Origin: Propionibacteriaceae bacterium
Lineage (GTDB): Bacteria; Actinomycetota; Actinomycetes; Propionibacteriales; Propionibacteriaceae
Direction of reading: 5' to 3'
DNA length: 20,663 bases
Assembly: GCA_031268065.1 (NCBI GenBank)
Contig: JAIRXX010000170.1
Location: 1-20,663, forward strand
A model generated the notes under the pieces. It was given only the letters and a program-made list of their open reading frames with translations, was not told where the DNA came from and made no database searches. Position 1 is the first letter of the stretch, and every line of letters begins with the position of its first letter. Below are positions 7,950-15,439 of this stretch, one piece after another. Made by a program: the position numbers and the translations under genes.

Positions 7950-8020
7950 GGGTCGATTGAGGCAGACGGCGGTCAAATTGGATCGCCGGAGCCAATCGAG
8001 GCCCGACCCACTTCAGTGGG
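7950..8020 (+). promoter_or_regulatory. Structured rpsD-rpoA intergenic RNA with alternative pairings
   Basis: The 122-base gap contains a nested structure. An outer stem TCGATTG (7953-7959) pairs with CAATCGA (7993-7999), optionally extended by GGG 7950-7952 with CCC 8002-8004. An inner 8-bp stem, 7967-7974 with 7981-7988, includes one G-U pair and has the loop AAATTG. Next comes a hairpin CCCAC-TTCA-GTGGG (8007-8020), directly before the rpoA ribosome site GAGAGGAAG. A competing pairing, GGGTCG 7950-7955 with CGACCC 8004-8009, would break both the outer stem and the last hairpin. The layout suggests an RNA processing or attenuation point setting rpoA output relative to the ribosomal genes. 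That role is inference. Confidence 0.5.
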
Positions 8021-8038
8021 AGAGAGAGGAAGAAGCAA

Positions 8039-9037
8039 ATGCTTATCGCACAGCGTCCCATCCTGTTCGAGGAAGTAATAGACGAGTCCCGTTCGCGGTT
8101 CGTCATCGAGCCTTTGGAGCCGGGATTCGGCTACACCTTGGGCAATTCGCTGCGGCGCACCCTGCTGTCGTCCATTCCGGGCGCGGCAGTCACTTCGATC
8201 AAGATTGAAGGCACCCAGCACGAATTTTCCACCATCGCCGGCGTAGTCGAGGATGTCACCGAGATTGTCTTGAATCTCAAGCGGCTCGTGCTCTCCAGCG
8301 AGGAAGACGAGCCGGTGACCATGTACCTGCGCAAGGCTGGCGCCGGCGCGGTGACAGCCGCCGACATCACCCCGCCTGCCGGTGTGGAAATCTTGAATCC
8401 GCAGCTGCACATCGCCACCCTGAACGAGACCGGCTCCATCGAGATGGAATTGGTTGTCGAGCGGGGCCGCGGCTATGTGTCTTCGGTGCAGAACAAGAAT
8501 CCGGACGCGGAGATCGGCAGAATCCCAGTGGATTCGCTGTACTCGCCGGTGTTGAAGGTCACCTACAAGGTGGAGGCCACCCGCGTCGAGCAGCGCACCG
8601 ACTTTGACAAGCTGATCGTCGATGTGGAGACCAAGCCGTCCATCAAGCCGCGCGATGCGGTGGCGTCGGCTGGCAAGACCTTGGTGGAGCTATTCGGCCT
8701 GGCCAGGGAATTGAACGTCGAGGCGGAGGGCATCGAAATCGGGCCATCCCCGATAGACGAGCAGCTGGCCGCCGATCTGGCCATGCCGGTCGAGGAATTG
8801 AAGCTGACCATGCGCAGCTACAACTGCCTCAAGCGCGAAGGCATCCACACGGTCAGCGAATTGGTGTCCCGCTCTGAACAGGACTTGCTCGACATCCGCA
8901 ACTTCGGCTCGAAGTCGATTGAAGAGGTCAAGCTGCGCCTGCATGAGATGGGCCTGTCGCTGAAGGATTCCGGCCCCGGCTTCGATCCGCTCAGCGCGCT
9001 CACCCATTACGATGACGACGATTTCGATCAGTTCTGA
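8039..9037 (+). CDS. rpoA: DNA-directed RNA polymerase alpha subunit
   Basis: This 332-residue alpha subunit has both domains. The N-terminal assembly domain (about 1-230) contains [32 protein letters not shown]. The C-terminal domain (about 255-315) contains [24 protein letters not shown] and [19 protein letters not shown], which bind UP-element DNA and activators. A linker rich in acidic residues joins them, and the tail ends in an Asp-rich [10 protein letters not shown]. The ribosome site is GAGAGGAAG, nine or so bases upstream of the ATG. The gene is in the standard rpsD-rpoA-rplQ order, with rplQ beginning 26 bases after its stop. Confidence 0.98.
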   Translation: MLIAQRPILFEEVIDESRSRFVIEPLEPGFGYTLGNSLRRTLLSSIPGAAVTSIKIEGTQHEFSTIAGVVEDVTEIVLNLKRLVLSSEEDEPVTMYLRKAGAGAVTAADITPPAGVEILNPQLHIATLNETGSIEMELVVERGRGYVSSVQNKNPDAEIGRIPVDSLYSPVLKVTYKVEATRVEQRTDFDKLIVDVETKPSIKPRDAVASAGKTLVELFGLARELNVEAEGIEIGPSPIDEQLAADLAMPVEELKLTMRSYNCLKREGIHTVSELVSRSEQDLLDIRNFGSKSIEEVKLRLHEMGLSLKDSGPGFDPLSALTHYDDDDFDQF

Positions 9038-9063
9038 TCTGCCATACCGAGGAGACATAAATA

Positions 9064-9660
9064 ATGCCTAAGCCAACAAAGGGTCCGCGTTTCGGCGGCA
9101 GCCCCGCCCATCAGCGGATCATCCTGGCCAACCTGGCCACGCAGTTGTTCCAGCATGGCAAGATCACCACCACCGAGGCGAAGGCCAAGCGGCTCAAGCC
9201 GTTGGCGGAGCGGCTCATCTCGAAGGCGAAGCGGGGCGACATCCACAACCGGCGCCAAGTTTTGACGACGGTGACCGACAAATCTGTTGTCCATCTGCTC
9301 TTTACCGAAATCGCGCCCAAGGTGGCCGACCGCGACGGCGGATACACCAGGATCACCAAGATCGGCCCGCGCAAAGGCGACAACGCGCCGTTGGCGGTCA
9401 TCGAGGTGGTGACCGAGCCGGTCGGCAAGAACAAGAAGAAGAAGGCGGCAAAGAAGCCTGCGGCCAAGGACGTGCCTGCGGCCAAGGACGAGCAGGTGAC
9501 TGCAGAGACTGCGGTGGAAGCTGAGCCAGTCGTGGAAGAGGAAGACGACGTTACCGAGATCGACTTGGACGACGCCGCCTCTGCGCAGGAAGACCTAGCC
9601 GAGGAGGTTGCCGCCGAGGAGGCTGTGGCCGAGGCCGAGGAAGCAGCTGCCGAGAAGTAG
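9064..9660 (+). CDS. rplQ: 50S ribosomal protein L17 with long C-terminal tail
   Basis: The first 125 or so of 198 residues are a standard L17 ([62 protein letters not shown]). The last 70 are an extension: first Lys/Ala-rich ([14 protein letters not shown]), then Glu/Ala-rich and strongly acidic, ending [13 protein letters not shown]. Such tails are common on actinobacterial L17 and are probably disordered on the ribosome surface. L17 sits near the peptide exit tunnel of the large subunit. GAGGAG lies about ten bases upstream of the ATG. This is the last gene of the operon, with a strong terminator 30 bases downstream. Confidence 0.97.
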   Translation: MPKPTKGPRFGGSPAHQRIILANLATQLFQHGKITTTEAKAKRLKPLAERLISKAKRGDIHNRRQVLTTVTDKSVVHLLFTEIAPKVADRDGGYTRITKIGPRKGDNAPLAVIEVVTEPVGKNKKKKAAKKPAAKDVPAAKDEQVTAETAVEAEPVVEEEDDVTEIDLDDAASAQEDLAEEVAAEEAVAEAEEAAAEK

Positions 9661-9689
9661 CGGTAACCGCCCGCAATAGCGCATAGCAG

Positions 9690-9728
9690 AGCGCCGGGGA
9701 AGCCAGAGTGCTTTCCCCGGCGCTTTTT
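9690..9728 (+). terminator. Intrinsic terminator of the ribosomal/rpoA operon
   Basis: A perfect 12-bp stem, AGCGCCGGGGAA (9690-9701) with TTCCCCGGCGCT (9713-9724), has an 11-base loop and runs into TTTTT (9724-9728). It begins 30 bases after the rplQ stop. This is a strong Rho-independent terminator. Confidence 0.93.
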
Positions 9729-9784
9729 GCTGTCCCGGCCCCGGCCAAGCGGCGCATTGGGGGTGTGGCCGGGGCCGGGACAGC
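9729..9784. repeat. Perfect 18-bp GC-rich inverted repeat behind the terminator
   Basis: GCTGTCCCGGCCCCGGCC (9729-9746) is exactly complementary to GGCCGGGGCCGGGACAGC (9767-9784) across a 20-base loop. It starts one base after the T-run of the preceding terminator. It lacks its own T-run on the plus strand, so it is either a back-up transcription barrier, a 3'-end stabiliser or a repetitive palindromic element. The arms contain the internal near-repeats CCGGCC and CCCCGGCC. Confidence 0.85.
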
Positions 9785-9970
9785 TGAAAACCAACCTCAC
9801 TAATAACTAATGATTCGGCGATTCCCGCGAATTTCACGATGGGTCTGCCCAACCGGCATGGGAGACGCTTAGAGGGCGATGCACTCGGAGGGGCGACGCA
9901 GCCAGCCGAAGAACTTCGCACCCACCAATGAAGCTGAACCCGCTGGGGCGACCCAGGTGAGGAGAAAACC
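9785..9970 (+). other. Upstream region of the cai/fix cluster
   Basis: This 186-base region should hold the promoter of the following cluster. An AT-rich tandem heptamer, ACTAATA then ACTAATG (9799-9812), stands out against the GC-rich surroundings and is the best candidate for a -10 or operator region. A GGGACA 18 bases upstream (inside the inverted repeat) is a poor -35. No FNR-, CRP- or CaiF-type palindrome is evident by eye. A 30-codon ATG frame at 9839 has no ribosome site. GAGGAG lies six bases before the first transporter gene. Confidence 0.45.
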
Positions 9971-11296
9971 ATGAAGTTTAAAGACAGCGCTGAGATGTCT
10001 TATAGCGAAATCAGCCCCGGCAGACGCTGGTTCCTGTTGGTGCTGGCCAGCATTGGAAGCTCGATCATCTACGCGCCGGCGTATTTGAAAGCGGTCTTCT
10101 ACGATCCGCTGCAGCAGGCGTTGGGCGTGACCAACACCGAATTGGGCGCGGTCTTCGGCGCGTACGCCATCACCGCGCTGATCTGCTATCTGCCTTCGGG
10201 CATCATCGCCGACAAGGTTAGGATGCGCACCCTCTCCAGCGTTGGGTTCATCTCGACGGCGCTGCTCACCTTCGTCTACGCGCTGCTGCCAAGCCTGTTC
10301 GTGCTCTACGTGGTTTTCATTGCGATGGGCGTGACCACGATCCTGATTTGGTGGGGCGTGCGCTTCAAGCTTGTCCGGTTGGTCTCCAAAGAGGACGAGT
10401 ACCCCAAGCGCATCGGGCTGTCCTACGGCATCTACGGCGTGGCCGGGCTGATCATCGGAATGATTTCCACCGCGATAGTGGCGATGGTCGGGGAGAACCT
10501 GAAGTTGGGCGTGTCGGTCTACCTCGGTTTCCTGGCGGCGGTGATCCTGGCCCTCGGCATCCTCTCCCTGCTGTTCATCCCGAAGTTCAAGGGTGAGATT
10601 AAAGCCAGTGACGGCTTCAACCTGAACGAATTCGTCAGCGCGTTCCGTAATCCGGTGGTGTGGCTGGCCGCCGTGTCGCTGTTCTTCGTTTACTTCTTCT
10701 ACACCGGCGTCACCTATACGACGCCCTATCTGACCGGCGTCCTCGGCGCGTCGCTGGTGGTGACCACCATCGTCGCCAATGTGCGGAATTACGGGATCAC
10801 CCTGCTGTCCGGCCCGATCTTCGGCTATCTGGCAAACAAGTCCAAGCCGTCGCTGATGATCGTGATCGGCTCGCTGGCTTTCGTCGTGGCGCTGTTCGGC
10901 TTGCTGGTCCTGCCCAAGGACGCCGGTGTGATCGTCGCGGCGTCGGTGCTGGTCATCGTCCTCGGCTTCATCGCCAACGGCGCTTTCGGCGTTGCTTCCG
11001 CCCAATTGACCGAAGGCTCGGTGCCACTGCACTATTTCGGCGCGGCGACCGGAATATTGTCCATCGTCGGTTTCCTGCCAGACACGTTCTCCAGCATCTG
11101 GTTCGGCGCGATCATGGACGCCCACACGGTGGGCGAGAGCGTCCAGGTGGCCGCCTACGAGCAGATTTTCTACATTCTGATCGTCTCCGCAGTGCTGGCC
11201 GCCATCGCCTCGGCCATCCTGTTCTACTTCGTGCGGAAGAACGGCGCCAAGCTCGCCGCGTCTGCCGCCGCCGAGACCGAATTGGCGGGCGTCTAG
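9971..11296 (+). CDS. MFS transporter, first gene of the cai/fix cluster
   Basis: This 441-residue membrane protein has about twelve hydrophobic segments in two halves with a central hydrophilic loop near residues 200-220. The segment between helices 2 and 3 (GIIADKVRMRTL, 77-88) is a degenerate major facilitator motif A. Both ends are polar (MKFKDSAEMS at the start, KNGAKLAASAAAETEL at the end), as expected for cytoplasmic termini. It resembles NarK/UhpC-like or oxalate:formate-type facilitators in general form, but the substrate cannot be read from sequence. By position it probably imports carnitine, crotonobetaine or a related betaine, or exports the reduced product. It is not a BCCT carrier such as CaiT. 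GAGGAG (9959-9964) precedes the ATG. A stem-loop lies between it and caiA. Confidence 0.85.
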   Translation: MKFKDSAEMSYSEISPGRRWFLLVLASIGSSIIYAPAYLKAVFYDPLQQALGVTNTELGAVFGAYAITALICYLPSGIIADKVRMRTLSSVGFISTALLTFVYALLPSLFVLYVVFIAMGVTTILIWWGVRFKLVRLVSKEDEYPKRIGLSYGIYGVAGLIIGMISTAIVAMVGENLKLGVSVYLGFLAAVILALGILSLLFIPKFKGEIKASDGFNLNEFVSAFRNPVVWLAAVSLFFVYFFYTGVTYTTPYLTGVLGASLVVTTIVANVRNYGITLLSGPIFGYLANKSKPSLMIVIGSLAFVVALFGLLVLPKDAGVIVAASVLVIVLGFIANGAFGVASAQLTEGSVPLHYFGAATGILSIVGFLPDTFSSIWFGAIMDAHTVGESVQVAAYEQIFYILIVSAVLAAIASAILFYFVRKNGAKLAASAAAETELAGV

Positions 11297-11313
11297 CACC
11301 CCGCAATATCCCT

Positions 11314-11341
11314 GGCTTTTGCCGCTTCGGCTGCTAAAGCC
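11314..11341 (+). other. Stem-loop between the first MFS gene and caiA
   Basis: GGCTTT (11314-11319) pairs with AAAGCC (11336-11341) around an inner GCCG-CTT-CGGC hairpin (11321-11331). There is no T-run, so it is more likely an mRNA processing or stability element, or a weak attenuator, than a full terminator. The caiA ribosome site AAGGAG (11362-11367) follows. Confidence 0.5.
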
Positions 11342-11373
11342 GCCAAACCAAAACGACAAACAAGGAGAAGACA

Positions 11374-12510
11374 ATGGACTTCGCGTTGAACGACGAACAA
11401 GAACTGCTGGTGCAGAATATCCGCGAACTCATGGCCAGTGAGAACTGGGAGGCATATTTTGCCGAATGCGATGAGCGCCACGAATATCCCGAGCGCTGGG
11501 TGAAGGCAATCTGCGAGCTGGGCTTCGATCTGATCATGCTCCCCGCGGAGCACGGCGGGCTGGACCTGGGTCTGGTCACGCTGACAGCTGTCTACGAGGA
11601 ATTGGGCCGCTGGGGTGCGCCGACCTATGTGCTCTACCAACTGCCCTGTTTCGACACCATTCTGCGCGAGGGCACCCCGGAGCAGATCGAGAAGATTCTC
11701 GCCTACGTAGGCACCGGCAAGCAGATTTGGAATTCCGCCTGCACCGAGCCGGGCGCCGGGTCTGACGTCGGCAGCCTGCAGACCACTTACACCCGCCGTG
11801 ATGGCAAGGTCTATCTGAACGGGCACAAGACCTTCATCACCTCCTCGGCCAAAGTCCCTTACCTGGTGGTCATGACCCGCGACGCTTCCCAGCCGGACGT
11901 CTTCACCGAGTGGCTGGTAGACATGAGCCTGCCCGGAATCAAGGTCGAGCCGCTGAACAAGCTTGGACTGCGGATGGACTCTTGCTCGGAGGTTTATCTC
12001 GACAATGTGGAATTGGACGAGTCCGACCTGTTCGGCACGGAGGGCAACGGCTTCAACCGGGGTATAAATGACTTCGACTTTGAGCGTTTCCTGGTCGCCG
12101 CCTGCGATTACGGCTGGGCTTTGTCCGCCTTCGAGGAGGCCGCCCGCTACGCCAATATCCGGGTGCAATTCGGCAAGCCAATCGGGCGGTTCCAGCTCAA
12201 CCAATTCAAATTCGCCAATATGGCCGTCAAAGTCAACGCGATGAAGAACATGCTCTACGAAACCGCCTGGAGCTACGACCAAGGTGAGATGACCAGCGCG
12301 CAGGCGGCGATGTTGAAGTTCTACTGCCCGAAGGCCGCCTTCGAGGTGGTGGACGACGCCATCCAGATTCTCGGCGGCGTTGCGGTCGCCGGAGAGCACC
12401 GGCTGCAACGGCTGTGGCGCGACCTGCGGGTAGAGCGCATTTCCGGCGGCACTGACGAAATGATGCTGCTCACGCTGGCCAAAGGCGTCTTGCGCCAGTA
12501 CAAGGACTAG
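11374..12510 (+). CDS. caiA: Crotonobetainyl-CoA reductase (acyl-CoA dehydrogenase family)
   Basis: This 378-residue flavoprotein tracks recalled E. coli CaiA nearly end to end: [29 protein letters not shown] (16-33), [11 protein letters not shown] (81-91), [17 protein letters not shown] (119-135), [12 protein letters not shown] and EGNGFNRG. In the carnitine pathway it reduces crotonobetainyl-CoA to gamma-butyrobetainyl-CoA in the cytoplasm, taking electrons from the Fix electron-transfer proteins encoded nearby. The C-terminal spot where many acyl-CoA dehydrogenases have the catalytic Glu (YEGT) reads ISGGTDE (356-362). As I recall, E. coli CaiA also has SGGSDE there, so this is a subfamily trait. 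AAGGAG sits six bases before the ATG. caiB starts nine bases after the stop. The closely related substrate of another betaine reductase cannot be excluded. Confidence 0.93.
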   Translation: MDFALNDEQELLVQNIRELMASENWEAYFAECDERHEYPERWVKAICELGFDLIMLPAEHGGLDLGLVTLTAVYEELGRWGAPTYVLYQLPCFDTILREGTPEQIEKILAYVGTGKQIWNSACTEPGAGSDVGSLQTTYTRRDGKVYLNGHKTFITSSAKVPYLVVMTRDASQPDVFTEWLVDMSLPGIKVEPLNKLGLRMDSCSEVYLDNVELDESDLFGTEGNGFNRGINDFDFERFLVAACDYGWALSAFEEAARYANIRVQFGKPIGRFQLNQFKFANMAVKVNAMKNMLYETAWSYDQGEMTSAQAAMLKFYCPKAAFEVVDDAIQILGGVAVAGEHRLQRLWRDLRVERISGGTDEMMLLTLAKGVLRQYKD

Positions 12511-12519
12511 GGGGCAAAG

Positions 12520-13734
12520 ATGACTCTGGCAACTGAAAAACCATCGTTCGGAGTGCTGGACGGGGTGAAAGTGGTCTATGCGGCGATGGAATTGGCGGTG
12601 CCGAAAGCCTGCTGCATCATGGCCGAGTGGGGCGCTGACGTAACTTGGTTGGAGAACACCGGCGCTGGCGACACGATCCGCGACACCGCTTGGATCAAGC
12701 AGGCTGAGCGGCGCAACCAGCGCAGCGTCGCGCTGAATTATTTTTCCGATGAAGGCAGGGAAGTCCTGCTTCGGATGATTGCCGACGCTGACATCTTCAT
12801 CGAGTCCAGCAAGGGCGGGACTTACGCGAAGAAGGGGATCACCGACGAATTGCTCTGGCAGCACAACCCGAAGCTGGTGATCGTCCATGTGTCCGGCTTC
12901 GGCCAGAGCGGCGTTCCCCAGATGGTCTCGCGGGCCGCCTACGATCTGACCGTAATGGCGTATTCGGGCTATATGAGCCAGAACGGCACCGTGGACCAGC
13001 CGATGAACCCCGGCCCCTATGCCGGTGACTATTTCAACACGCTGATGATCGTCAGTTCCACCCTGGCCGCACTGCACAAGGTGACGGCGAGCGGAAAGGG
13101 CGAAAGCATCGACGTGGCGATGTTCGAGACCCTGTTGGCCATCGGCCAGTATTACCTGGTCGACTACCTCAACGCTGGGGTCATCTGGCCCAGGCCGGGC
13201 GCCCGCAATCAGAACCTGTGTGGAATCGGGGAATATAAGTGCGCGGACGGCTATATCGGCCTTTGCGTCTATGGCGTGCCGCAGAACAAATACCTGCTTG
13301 AAACCATCGGGTTGGGCGAGCTGTGGGGTACAGCGGAATATCCCGAAGACACTTCCGCGCTGTGGCTGTCCAGCCCGAAGGCGGCGCTCATTGAGGCGAA
13401 ACTCGAAGAATACCTGGCCACCCGGATGGTGGCCGATGTCGAGGCGGATTTCTCCGCCCACCGCATCGCCGCCCAAAAGGTGATGGAATTCCCCGATCTG
13501 CTGGCCGAGCAGCATCTTCGTGAGCGCGGGGTCTGGCTGGATTGGGAGACCGCCGCTGGGGATGCGTTCAAGGGTTTGGGAATCTTTCCGAAGTTCGCAA
13601 ACAACCCCGGCCAGCTGTGGCGGCCAATGCCAGACCAGGGCTACGACAGTGTGGACGTGCTGGGCAGGCTGGGCTATTCGCCAGCGGAAATACAGCGGTT
13701 TATTGACACCGGCGTGATCAAGGCGTCGGCGTAG
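12520..13734 (+). CDS. caiB: Carnitine/gamma-butyrobetaine CoA-transferase (family III)
   Basis: This 404-residue family III (CaiB/Frc) CoA-transferase moves CoA between gamma-butyrobetainyl-CoA and incoming carnitine or crotonobetaine, so the cycle need not spend ATP each turn. It shares with recalled E. coli CaiB the stretches GITDELLWQHNPKLVI (106-121), SGFGQ (125-129), DQPMNPGPYAGDYF (159-172), KGESIDVAMFE, YKCADGYI and KFANNPGQLWR. Asp170 in AGDYF is the expected catalytic aspartate that carries the acyl-anhydride. The length is typical. It follows caiA by nine bases, with a purine-rich AGGGGGCAAAG ribosome site, and fixA follows 13 bases after its stop, so translation in this block is probably coupled. 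Confidence 0.92.
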   Translation: MTLATEKPSFGVLDGVKVVYAAMELAVPKACCIMAEWGADVTWLENTGAGDTIRDTAWIKQAERRNQRSVALNYFSDEGREVLLRMIADADIFIESSKGGTYAKKGITDELLWQHNPKLVIVHVSGFGQSGVPQMVSRAAYDLTVMAYSGYMSQNGTVDQPMNPGPYAGDYFNTLMIVSSTLAALHKVTASGKGESIDVAMFETLLAIGQYYLVDYLNAGVIWPRPGARNQNLCGIGEYKCADGYIGLCVYGVPQNKYLLETIGLGELWGTAEYPEDTSALWLSSPKAALIEAKLEEYLATRMVADVEADFSAHRIAAQKVMEFPDLLAEQHLRERGVWLDWETAAGDAFKGLGIFPKFANNPGQLWRPMPDQGYDSVDVLGRLGYSPAEIQRFIDTGVIKASA

Positions 13735-13747
13735 GGAAGGACTGGGA

Positions 13748-14503
13748 ATGAGGATTGTGGCATGTGTCAAGGCTTGCCCGGACACGCAAGATATCACGGC
13801 GGCCCCGGATCGGACGCTGTCATTCGAGCGGGCGCAATTCAAGGTCGGGACTTACGATCTGAATGCCATTGAGGCGGCCCGGGCGCTGGCGGACGAGACC
13901 GGGGGCGAAGCCATCGGGCTGAGCGTCGGCGGATCGGCGTTGGCGAGTTCAAAGCTGCGCAAAGACGTGCTCTCCAGGGGGCTGGACGCATTCAACGTCA
14001 TCTGCGACGACGCCTACTCCGAATTGGACTCATATCAGAGCGCCGCCCTGTTGCAGGACGCGCTGGGCCAACTCGGCGGTTACGATCTGGTGCTCTGCGG
14101 AGCGGGATCCTCAGATGTCTATGCCCAACAGGTCGGCAACCAACTCGGCGCGCTGCTCGGCGTGCCGACGCTCAACAACGTACACAAGGTCAGCGTCGGC
14201 TCGGGAAAAGCAGTTGTGGAACGGCTGTTGGAATCGGTGGTCCAAGTCATTGAGGTTCCGCTGCCGGCGGTGCTGTCGCTGACTTCGGCCAGCAACATTC
14301 CGCGCATCCCGTCGATGAAGGACATCCTCGCCGCTGGGAAGAAGCCGGTAAACCAACTTTCCGCCAGCGCTGCCGTGCCCCAGGCGAGGGTTGAGGTCAA
14401 ATCAGTGCTGGCTCCCGAACAGCAGTCCCGGCAACTCGACGTCTATGACGGCGATGTCGGTGCCGCAGTTGCGAAATTAGCCAGTTATCTCAAGGCGTTG
14501 TGA
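13748..14503 (+). CDS. fixA: FixA, electron transfer flavoprotein beta-type subunit
   Basis: This 251-residue ETF-beta family protein resembles E. coli FixA in MRIVACVKACPDTQDI, FKVGTYDLNAIEAA (residues 32-45), LRKDVLSRGLDAF, YDLVLCGAGSSDVYAQQVG, PLPAVLSLTSASN and IPSMKDILAAGKKPV. FixA pairs with FixB to form an AMP/FAD-binding flavoprotein that, with FixC and FixX, passes electrons to an acceptor. Beside caiA that acceptor is expected to be crotonobetainyl-CoA reductase. FixABCX of other bacteria can bifurcate electrons; whether this one does is not visible. It lies between caiB and fixB with only short gaps (GGAAGGA ribosome site). Confidence 0.93.
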   Translation: MRIVACVKACPDTQDITAAPDRTLSFERAQFKVGTYDLNAIEAARALADETGGEAIGLSVGGSALASSKLRKDVLSRGLDAFNVICDDAYSELDSYQSAALLQDALGQLGGYDLVLCGAGSSDVYAQQVGNQLGALLGVPTLNNVHKVSVGSGKAVVERLLESVVQVIEVPLPAVLSLTSASNIPRIPSMKDILAAGKKPVNQLSASAAVPQARVEVKSVLAPEQQSRQLDVYDGDVGAAVAKLASYLKAL

Positions 14504-14512
14504 GGAATGAAG

Positions 14513-15409
14513 ATGAGTTTGAAAGAAATATGGGTGGTCGCCACTGGGCCGACCGACCTCGCCAAGGGTGCTCGCGGATTGGCCGAGAAGGTCAATGCGA
14601 TCAGTTTCGGCGCTTCCTTGGCTGGCGCTGACCTGACGCTGGTGTTGCCGGAGGCGCCCGAAGGGGCGCTGATCGAGGATTACGCGCAGCAGATAGCCGA
14701 CCTATTGGCTGCGCGGGGCGCGAAACTGGTCCTTTTCGACGCCGACGTGCGCAGCAGGTTGCTCGCCGGAACGGTGGCGGCGCGATTGGGCGCCAGCCCG
14801 CGCAATGCGGTGGAACTCGGTGTGGCGGACGGCGTTTTGTCGGTGGGCAGGATGGCTTACGGCGGTCTGGCCGTGGCCCTCGAGCGGATCGCCAGCCCGA
14901 CAGCGGTGCTGGTGGTCGGGCCGGGAACCCTGCCCGCAGTGGAGGATTATCCGGGCGCTGGTGAAGTTGAAGAGGTCGCGGCGGCTATCGTGCCGAGCGG
15001 GATGCGGGTGCTGGACATCCGTCCGAAAGCTGGGGAGACGGTCAACTTGGCCAGCGCCAAGCGCGTCGTCGGCGTTGGCCGGGGATTCGCCGCCGAGGCC
15101 GATTTGGAGTTGGCCCGCAGGCTCGCCGCCAAGATTGGCGCCGAGCTAGCCTGCAGCCGCCCCATCGCCGAGGGTGTCAATTGGTTGCCCACCGAGCGCT
15201 ACATCGGCGTCTCCGGGTTGACGCTGCGCCCGGACCTCTATATCGCGGTGGGCATCTCTGGGCAGATTCAGCACCTGGTCGGCGTCAACAAGGCGAAGAC
15301 GCTGATCGCCGTCAACAAGGACAAGAACGCGCCGATCTTCAAGCAGGTGGATGCCGGGATCGTGGGCGACTTGTACGAAGTGCTCCCGGCACTGATCGAA
15401 GCGCTGTAG
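14513..15409 (+). CDS. fixB: FixB, electron transfer flavoprotein alpha-type subunit
   Basis: This 298-residue ETF-alpha family protein ends in the FAD-binding domain: VVGVGRGFAAEADLELARRL, GAELACSRPIAEG, YIGVSGLTLRPDLYIAVGIS, GQIQHLVGVNKAKTLIAVN, KDKNAPIFKQVDAGIVGD and LPALIEAL. These match the E. coli FixB pattern. Two ATGs compete. The one at 14507 touches the AGGA ribosome site, whereas 14513 lies six bases beyond it, so MSLKEIWVVAT is chosen as the start. FixB is the partner of FixA. Its gene begins nine bases after the fixA stop. Unlike E. coli, fixC does not follow; caiC, a MaoC-type hydratase and a transporter intervene. Confidence 0.93.
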   Translation: MSLKEIWVVATGPTDLAKGARGLAEKVNAISFGASLAGADLTLVLPEAPEGALIEDYAQQIADLLAARGAKLVLFDADVRSRLLAGTVAARLGASPRNAVELGVADGVLSVGRMAYGGLAVALERIASPTAVLVVGPGTLPAVEDYPGAGEVEEVAAAIVPSGMRVLDIRPKAGETVNLASAKRVVGVGRGFAAEADLELARRLAAKIGAELACSRPIAEGVNWLPTERYIGVSGLTLRPDLYIAVGISGQIQHLVGVNKAKTLIAVNKDKNAPIFKQVDAGIVGDLYEVLPALIEAL

Positions 15410-15439
15410 CCGGGCGCGGGGCTGGGGAAGGACGCTCCA

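Noticed and set aside
9839..9931. A 30-codon ATG frame upstream of the first MFS gene, considered as a leader peptide
   Set aside because: No ribosome site and no run of regulatory codons or nearby attenuator structure.
9869..11374. Minus-strand open frame of about 500 codons opposite the first MFS gene
   Set aside because: Composition is His/Gln/Arg/Asp-rich, as expected from the antisense of a GC-rich gene. The plus strand encodes a clear membrane transporter with a ribosome site.
11293..13842. Minus-strand open frame of 849 codons opposite caiA and caiB
   Set aside because: Long antisense frames are common opposite GC-rich genes. The plus-strand proteins match known families throughout, and this frame has no recognisable domain.
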